Source: Ranitomeya variabilis (lineage: Eukaryota; Chordata; Amphibia; Anura; Dendrobatidae). Taken from it: a DNA stretch of 64,000 bases. A program made the translations under genes and the position numbers. The DNA lies in assembly GCF_051348905.1 (NCBI RefSeq), contig NC_135232.1:846214514-846278513 (forward strand), in the 5' to 3' direction. Under the pieces are notes generated by a model. The model was not told the origin of the DNA. It searched no databases and was given only the letters and a program-made list of their open reading frames with translations. Shown one piece after another: positions 59,175 through 64,000 of the stretch; the stretch's first letter is position 1, and each line of letters begins with the position of its first letter.

Positions 59175-59783
59175 TCTTTTAAATTTCATCCTATCACTTT
59201 GTTTAAATTTCAGCTTGTGCTTTAAGTTAAGTTACATGCTTAGTTCACTCATTTGTTATTAAAAAATAAAAATGTTGCTTTTCTTCTAGATAGGAAAAGA
59301 TACATTTGAATATGTCCAAACTGAATGCACGATGCTTTGCTTGATTTTGGCATTGTACAGTGATATTAAGCAGGAACATATGTTTCCCATAAAAAGCAAG
59401 CAGAACCAAAGTGAGTTCTACTTTTCTCTGTAGCACATGTGGCATCAACATTATGAAAGACAATAAACATCAGTACTGAGCTGTACGTATGTGAATTCAG
59501 CTTTGGAGAAAGCTAAATCAATTGCTTGATGTTGCAGCTCCACCTGCTTGTAACAGCACAAGTCTGATAGCTTTTCACTGGGCTGAGTGCTCAACACTGC
59601 TCTTTCCCATTTTCCTATGCATAGAGTTAAAAAAGAGATGTAACCTGACACCTCATTGTGCTGGCAGTGTTGACTTTGATTTTGAGTTTGCACAGTGACA
59701 TAAAGAAAGCAGCATATCTTAGGGTACAGATCGATGAATAGGAAGAGAATCTTAAAAAATGTACAAACTTTTTTCTGGAGAGG

Positions 59784-59856
59784 GCCTGGGTAGCTCAGTC
59801 GGTAGAGCATCAGACTTTTAATCTGAGGGTCCAGGGTTCAAGTCCCTGTTCAGGCG
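59784..59856 (+). tRNA. tRNA-Lys-TTT: tRNA-Lys(UUU), copy 88
   Basis: Consensus body with TCTTTT. The extra A in the poly-A tract matches copy 83. The preceding spacer pairs AACAGCAC with a GACA-less 682-bp form, a combination not seen elsewhere. Confidence 0.97.
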
Positions 59857-60466
59857 TCTTTTAAATTTCATCCTATCACTTTGTTTAAATTTCAGCTTGT
59901 GCTTTAAGTTAAGTTACATGCTTAGTTCACTCATTTGTTATTAAAAAAATAAAAATGTTGCTTTTCTTCTAGATAGGAAAAGATACATTTGAATATGTCC
60001 AAACTGAATGCACGATGCTTTGCTTGATTTTGGCATTGTACAGTGATATTAAGCAGGAACATATGTTTCCCATAAAAAGCAAGCAGAACCAAAGTGAGTT
60101 CTACTTTTCTCTGTAGCACATGTGGCATCAACATTATGAAAGACAATAAACATCAGTACTGAGCTGTACGTATGTGAATTCAGCTTTGGAGAAAGCTAAA
60201 TCAATTGCTTGATGTTGCAGCTCCACCTGCTTGTAACTGCACAAGTCTGATAGCTTTTCACTGGGCTGAGTGCTCAACACTGCTCTTTCCCATTTTCCTA
60301 TGCATAGAGTTAAAAAAGAGATGTAACCTGACACCTCATTGTGCTGGCAGTGTTGACTTTGATTTTGAGTTTGCACAGTGACATAAAGAAAGCAGCATAT
60401 CTTAGGGTACAGATCGATGAATAGGAAGAGAATCTTAAAAAATGTACAAACTTTTTTCTGGAGAGG

Positions 60467-60539
60467 GCCTGGATAGCTCAGTCGGTAGAGCATCAGACTT
60501 TTAATCTGAGGGTCCAGGGTTCAAGTCCCTGTTCAGGCG
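60467..60539 (+). tRNA. tRNA-Lys-TTT: tRNA-Lys(UUU), copy 89, A7
   Basis: A7 at 60473, matching copy 84 at 3,410 bp. The terminator is TCTTTT. Confidence 0.96.
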
Positions 60540-61148
60540 TCTTTTAAATTTCATCCTATCACTTTGTTTAAATTTCAGCTTGTGCTTTAAGTTAAGTTAC
60601 ATGCTTAGTTCACTCATTTGTTATTAAAAAATAAAAATGTTGCTTTTCTTCTAGATAGGAAAAGATACATTTGAATATGTCCAAACTGAATGCACGATGC
60701 TTTGCTTGATTTTGGCATTGTACAGTGATATTAAGCAGGAACATATGTTTCCCATAAAAAGCAAGCAGAACCACAGTGAGTTCTACTTTTCTCTGTAGCA
60801 CATGTGGCATCAACATTATGAAAGACAATAAACATCAGTACTGAGCTGTACGTATGTGAATTCAGCTTTGGAGAAAGCTAAATCAATTGCTTGATGTTGC
60901 AGCTCCACCTGCTTGTAACTGCACAAGTCTGATAGCTTTTCACTGGGCTGAGTGCTCAACACTGCTCTTTCCCATTTTCCTATGCATAGAGTTAAAAAAG
61001 AGATGTAACCTGACACCTCATTGTGCTGGCAGTGTTGACTTTGATTTTGAGTTTGCACAGTGACATAAAGAAAGCAGCATATCTTAGGGTACAGATCGAT
61101 GAATAGGAAGAGAATCTTAAAAAATGTACAAACTTTTTTCTGGAGAGG

Positions 61149-61221
61149 GCCTGGGTAGCTCAGTCGGTAGAGCATCAGACTTTTAATCTGAGGGTCCAGG
61201 GTTCAAGTCCCTGTTCAGGCG
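61149..61221 (+). tRNA. tRNA-Lys-TTT: tRNA-Lys(UUU), copy 90
   Basis: Consensus body with TCTTTT. TATCACATTG follows, as at copy 85. Confidence 0.97.
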
Positions 61222-61834
61222 TCTTTTAAATTTCATCCTATCACATTGTTTAAATTTCAGCTTGTGCTTTAAGTTAAGTTACATGCTTAGTTCACTCATT
61301 TGTTATTAAAAAATAAAAATGTTGCTTTTCTTCTAGATAGGAAAAGATACATTTGAATATGTCCAAACTGAATGCACGATGCTTTGCTTGATTTTGGCAT
61401 TGTACAGTGATATTAAGCAGGAACATATGTTTCCCATAAAAAGCAAGCAGAACCAAAGTGAGTTCTACTTTTCTCTGTAGCACATGTGGCATCAACATTA
61501 TGAAAGACAATAAACATCAGTACTGAGCTGTACGTATGTGAATTCAGCTTTGGAGAAAGCTAAATCAATTGCTTGATGTTGCAGCTCCACCTGCTTGTAA
61601 CAGCACAAGTCTGATAGCTTTTCACTGGGCTGAGTGCTCAACACTGCTCTTTCCCATTTTCCTATGCATAGAGTTAAAAAAGAGATGTAACCTGACACCT
61701 CATTGTGCTGGCAGACAGTGTTGACTTTGATTTTGAGTTTGCACAGTGACATAAAGAAAGCAGCATATCTTAGGGTACAGATCGATGAATAGGAAGAGAA
61801 TCTTAAAAAATGTACAAACGTTTTTCTGGAGAGG

Positions 61835-61907
61835 GCCTGGGTATCTCAGTCGGTAGAGCATCAGACTTTTAATCTGAGGGTCCAGGGTTCAAGTCCCTGT
61901 TCAGGCG
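61835..61907 (+). tRNA. tRNA-Lys-TTT: tRNA-Lys(UUU), copy 91, T10
   Basis: T10 with G45 and TCTTTT. It corresponds to copy 86, with the same ACGTTTTT flank. Confidence 0.9.
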
Positions 61908-62511
61908 TCTTTTAAATTTCATCCTATCACTTTGTTTAAATTTCAGCTTGTGCTTTAAGTTAAGTTACATGCTTAGTTCACTCATTTGTTATTAAAAAAT
62001 AAAAATGTTGCTTTTCTTCTAGATAGGAAAAGATACATTTGAATATGTCCAAACTGAATGCACGATGCTTTGCTTGATTTTGGCATTGTACAGTGATATT
62101 AAGCAGGAACATATGTTTCCCATAAAAAGCAAGCAGAACCACAGTGAGTTCTACTTTTCTCTGTAGCACATGTGGCATCAACATTATGAAAGACAATAAA
62201 CATCAGTACTGAGCTGTACGTATGTGAATTCAGCTTTGGAGAAAGCTAAATCAATTGCTTGATGTTGCAGCTCCACCTGCTTGTAACTGCACAAGTCTGA
62301 TAGCTTTTCACTGGGCTGAGTGCTCAACACTGCTCTTTCCCATTTTCCTATGCATAGAGTTAAAAAAGAGATGTAACCTGACACCTCATTGTGCTGGCAG
62401 ACAGTGTTGACTTTGATTTTGAGTTTGCACAGTGACATAAAGAAAGCAGCATATCTTAGGGTACAGGTCGATGAATAGGAAAAAAAATGTACAAACTTTT
62501 TTCTGGAGAGG

Positions 62512-62584
62512 GCCTGGGTAGCTCAGTCGGTAGAGCATCAGACTTTTAATCTGAGGGTCCAGGGTTCAAGTCCCTGTTCAGGCG
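62512..62584 (+). tRNA. tRNA-Lys-TTT: tRNA-Lys(UUU), copy 92
   Basis: Consensus body with TCTTTT. The 9-bp-deleted flank matches copy 87. Confidence 0.97.
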
Positions 62585-63197
62585 TCTTTTAAATTTCATC
62601 CTATCACTTTGTTTAAATTTCAGCTTGTGCTTTAAGTTAAGTTACATGCTTAGTTCACTCATTTGTTATTAAAAAATAAAAATGTTGCTTTTCTTCTAGA
62701 TAGGAAAAGATACATTTGAATATGTCCAAACTGAATGCACGATGCTTTGCTTGATTTTGGCATTGTACAGTGATATTAAGCAGGAACATATGTTTCCCAT
62801 AAAAAGCAAGCAGAACCAAAGTGAGTTCTACTTTTCTCTGTAGCACATGTGGCATCAACATTATGAAAGACAATAAACATCAGTACTGAGCTGTACGTAT
62901 GTGAATTCAGCTTTGGAGAAAGCTAAATCAATTGCTTGATGTTGCAGCTCCACCTGCTTGTAACAGCACAAGTCTGATAGCTTTTCACTGGGCTGAGTGC
63001 TCAACACTGCTCTTTCCCATTTTCCTATGCATAGAGTTAAAAAAGAGATGTAACCTGACACCTCATTGTGCTGGCAGACAGTGTTGACTTTGATTTTGAG
63101 TTTGCACAGTGACATAAAGAAAGCAGCATATCTTAGGGTACAGATCGATGAATAGGAAGAGAATCTTAAAAAATGTACAAACTTTTTTCTGGAGAGG

Positions 63198-63270
63198 GCC
63201 TGGGTATCTCAGTCGGTAGAGCATCAGACTTTTAATCTGAGGGTCCAGGGTTCAAGTCCCTGTTCAGGCG
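63198..63270 (+). tRNA. tRNA-Lys-TTT: tRNA-Lys(UUU), copy 93, T10
   Basis: T10 with G45 and TCTTTT. Its positional counterpart copy 88 has G10, so the 3,410-bp duplication ends before this tRNA. Confidence 0.9.
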
Positions 63271-63879
63271 TCTTTTAAATTTCATCCTATCACTTTGTTT
63301 AAATTTCAGCTTGTGCTTTAAGTTAAGTTACATGCTTAGTTCACTCATTTGTTATTAAAAAATAAAAATGTTGCTTTTCTTCTAGATAGGAAAAGATACA
63401 TTTGAATATGTCCAAACTGAATGCACGATGCTTTGCTTGATTTTGGCATTGTACAGTGATATTAAGCAGGAACATATGTTTCCCATAAAAAGCAAGCAGA
63501 ACCACAGTGAGTTCTACTTTTCTCTGTAGCACATGTGGCATCAACATTATGAAAGACAATAAACATCAGTACTGAGCTGTACGTATGTGAATTCAGCTTT
63601 GGAGAAAGCTAAATCAATTGCTTGATGTTGCAGCTCCACCTGCTTGTAACTGCACAAGTCTGATAGCTTTTCACTGGGCTGAGTGCTCAACACTGCTCTT
63701 TCCCATTTTCCTATGCATAGAGTTAAAAAAGAGATGTAACCTGACACCTCATTGTGCTGGCAGTGTTGACTTTGATTTTGAGTTTGCACAGTGACATAAA
63801 GAAAGCAGCATATCTTAGGGTACAGATCGATGAATAGGAAGAGAATCTTAAAAAATGTACAAACTTTTTTCTGGAGAGG

Positions 63880-63952
63880 GCCTGGGTAGCTCAGTCGGTA
63901 GAGCATCAGACTTTTAATCTGAGGGTCCAGGGTTCAAGTCCCTGTTCAGGCG
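63880..63952 (+). tRNA. tRNA-Lys-TTT: tRNA-Lys(UUU), copy 94
   Basis: Consensus body with TCTTTT at 63953-63958. The window ends 48 bp later, inside the spacer. Confidence 0.97.
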
Positions 63953-64000
63953 TCTTTTAAATTTCATCCTATCACTTTGTTTAAATTTCAGCTTGTGCTT

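Larger units (their letters stand above)
56374..59783 (+). repeat. Five-unit higher-order repeat, copy A (3,410 bp)
   Basis: Units of 683, 682, 682, 686 and 677 bp carry, in order: one extra A in the poly-A tract, A7 in the tRNA, TATCACATTG after the tRNA, T10 with ACGTTTTT upstream, and a consensus unit. All of these recur 3,410 bp downstream. Confidence 0.9.
59784..63193 (+). repeat. Five-unit higher-order repeat, copy B (3,410 bp)
   Basis: This repeats the preceding block with the same length series and marker order. The extra A, A7, CACATTG, T10 and 677-bp spacer all sit at the 3,410-bp offset. Confidence 0.9.
1..64000 (+). repeat. Tandem array of ~683-bp units, each with one tRNA-Lys(UUU) gene
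   Basis: The window consists entirely of head-to-tail copies of one unit, all in the same orientation. The start-to-start distance of successive tRNAs is 682 or 686 bp in most cases, with some of 677, 678 and 683 bp. The 682/686 difference is a 4-bp GACA present or absent in the spacer (GGCAGACAGTG against GGCAGTG). Most 677-678 bp units lack 9 bp just before the tRNA, turning GGAAGAGAATCTTAAAAAATG into GGAAAAAAAATG or similar. Copies differ by only a few bases, and the spacer is about as uniform as the gene, which points to concerted evolution. The window opens 320 bp upstream of the first tRNA and closes 48 bp after the last, so neither array edge is present. Confidence 0.99.

Noticed and set aside
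1-64000. tRNA-derived SINE array
   Set aside because: The tRNA bodies are intact with terminators directly after them. There is no SINE body or poly-A tail joined to the tRNA and no target-site duplications, and the units are strictly tandem rather than dispersed.
1-64000. CRISPR-like or bacterial repeat array
   Set aside because: The units are about 683 bp and homogeneous throughout, without short repeats separated by unique spacers, and the tRNA is of vertebrate type.

Overview
The whole window is one tandem array. A unit of about 683 bp is repeated head to tail on the + strand, and each unit carries one 73-nt tRNA-Lys gene with anticodon TTT (UUU, reading AAA/AAG). I count 94 tRNA copies. 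The first lies at 321-393 and the last at 63880-63952, and the array runs off both ends of the window. I see no protein-coding gene, no other RNA gene family, no insertion into the array and no unrelated sequence.

The organism looks like a vertebrate. The tRNA body closely resembles vertebrate nuclear tRNA-Lys-UUU (the Lys3 type): G1-C72, U4-A69, G73 discriminator, no intron and no encoded CCA. Internal A and B boxes, T-run terminators and a gene-poor, AT-rich spacer fit an RNA polymerase III gene satellite. Tandem tRNA repeats are known in amphibians and fish, but the species cannot be named from this sequence alone.

Each unit reads, in order: an A-rich TATA-like block 23-32 bp upstream of the tRNA, a T6 run 10-15 bp upstream, the tRNA, a terminator of class TTTTTT, TCTTTT or TCTTTC, and a spacer of about 610 bp with several short perfect palindromes. 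Unit length is 682 or 686 bp depending on a 4-bp GACA presence/absence. It drops to 677-678 bp in most cases where a 9-bp deletion sits just upstream of the tRNA; one 677-bp unit instead lacks 5 bp in its poly-A tract.

By eye, 67 of the 94 tRNA bodies match the consensus exactly and 27 carry one or more of eleven substitutions. The most common is G10 to T, which alters the A box, in 16 copies; ten of these also have G45 to A, the tertiary partner of base pair 10-25. One copy (37236-37308) has anticodon TTC, which would read glutamate codons. One copy (50911-50983) has lost the universal U33. Fifteen copies lack a T4 terminator directly after the gene.

Shared private variants show multi-unit duplications, about 1.36, 2.05 and 3.4 kb long, with related copies also 2.7, 3.43 and 7.5 kb apart. 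The array is therefore a mosaic built by unequal exchange and conversion. The minus-strand reading frames recur once per unit only because the spacer repeats.
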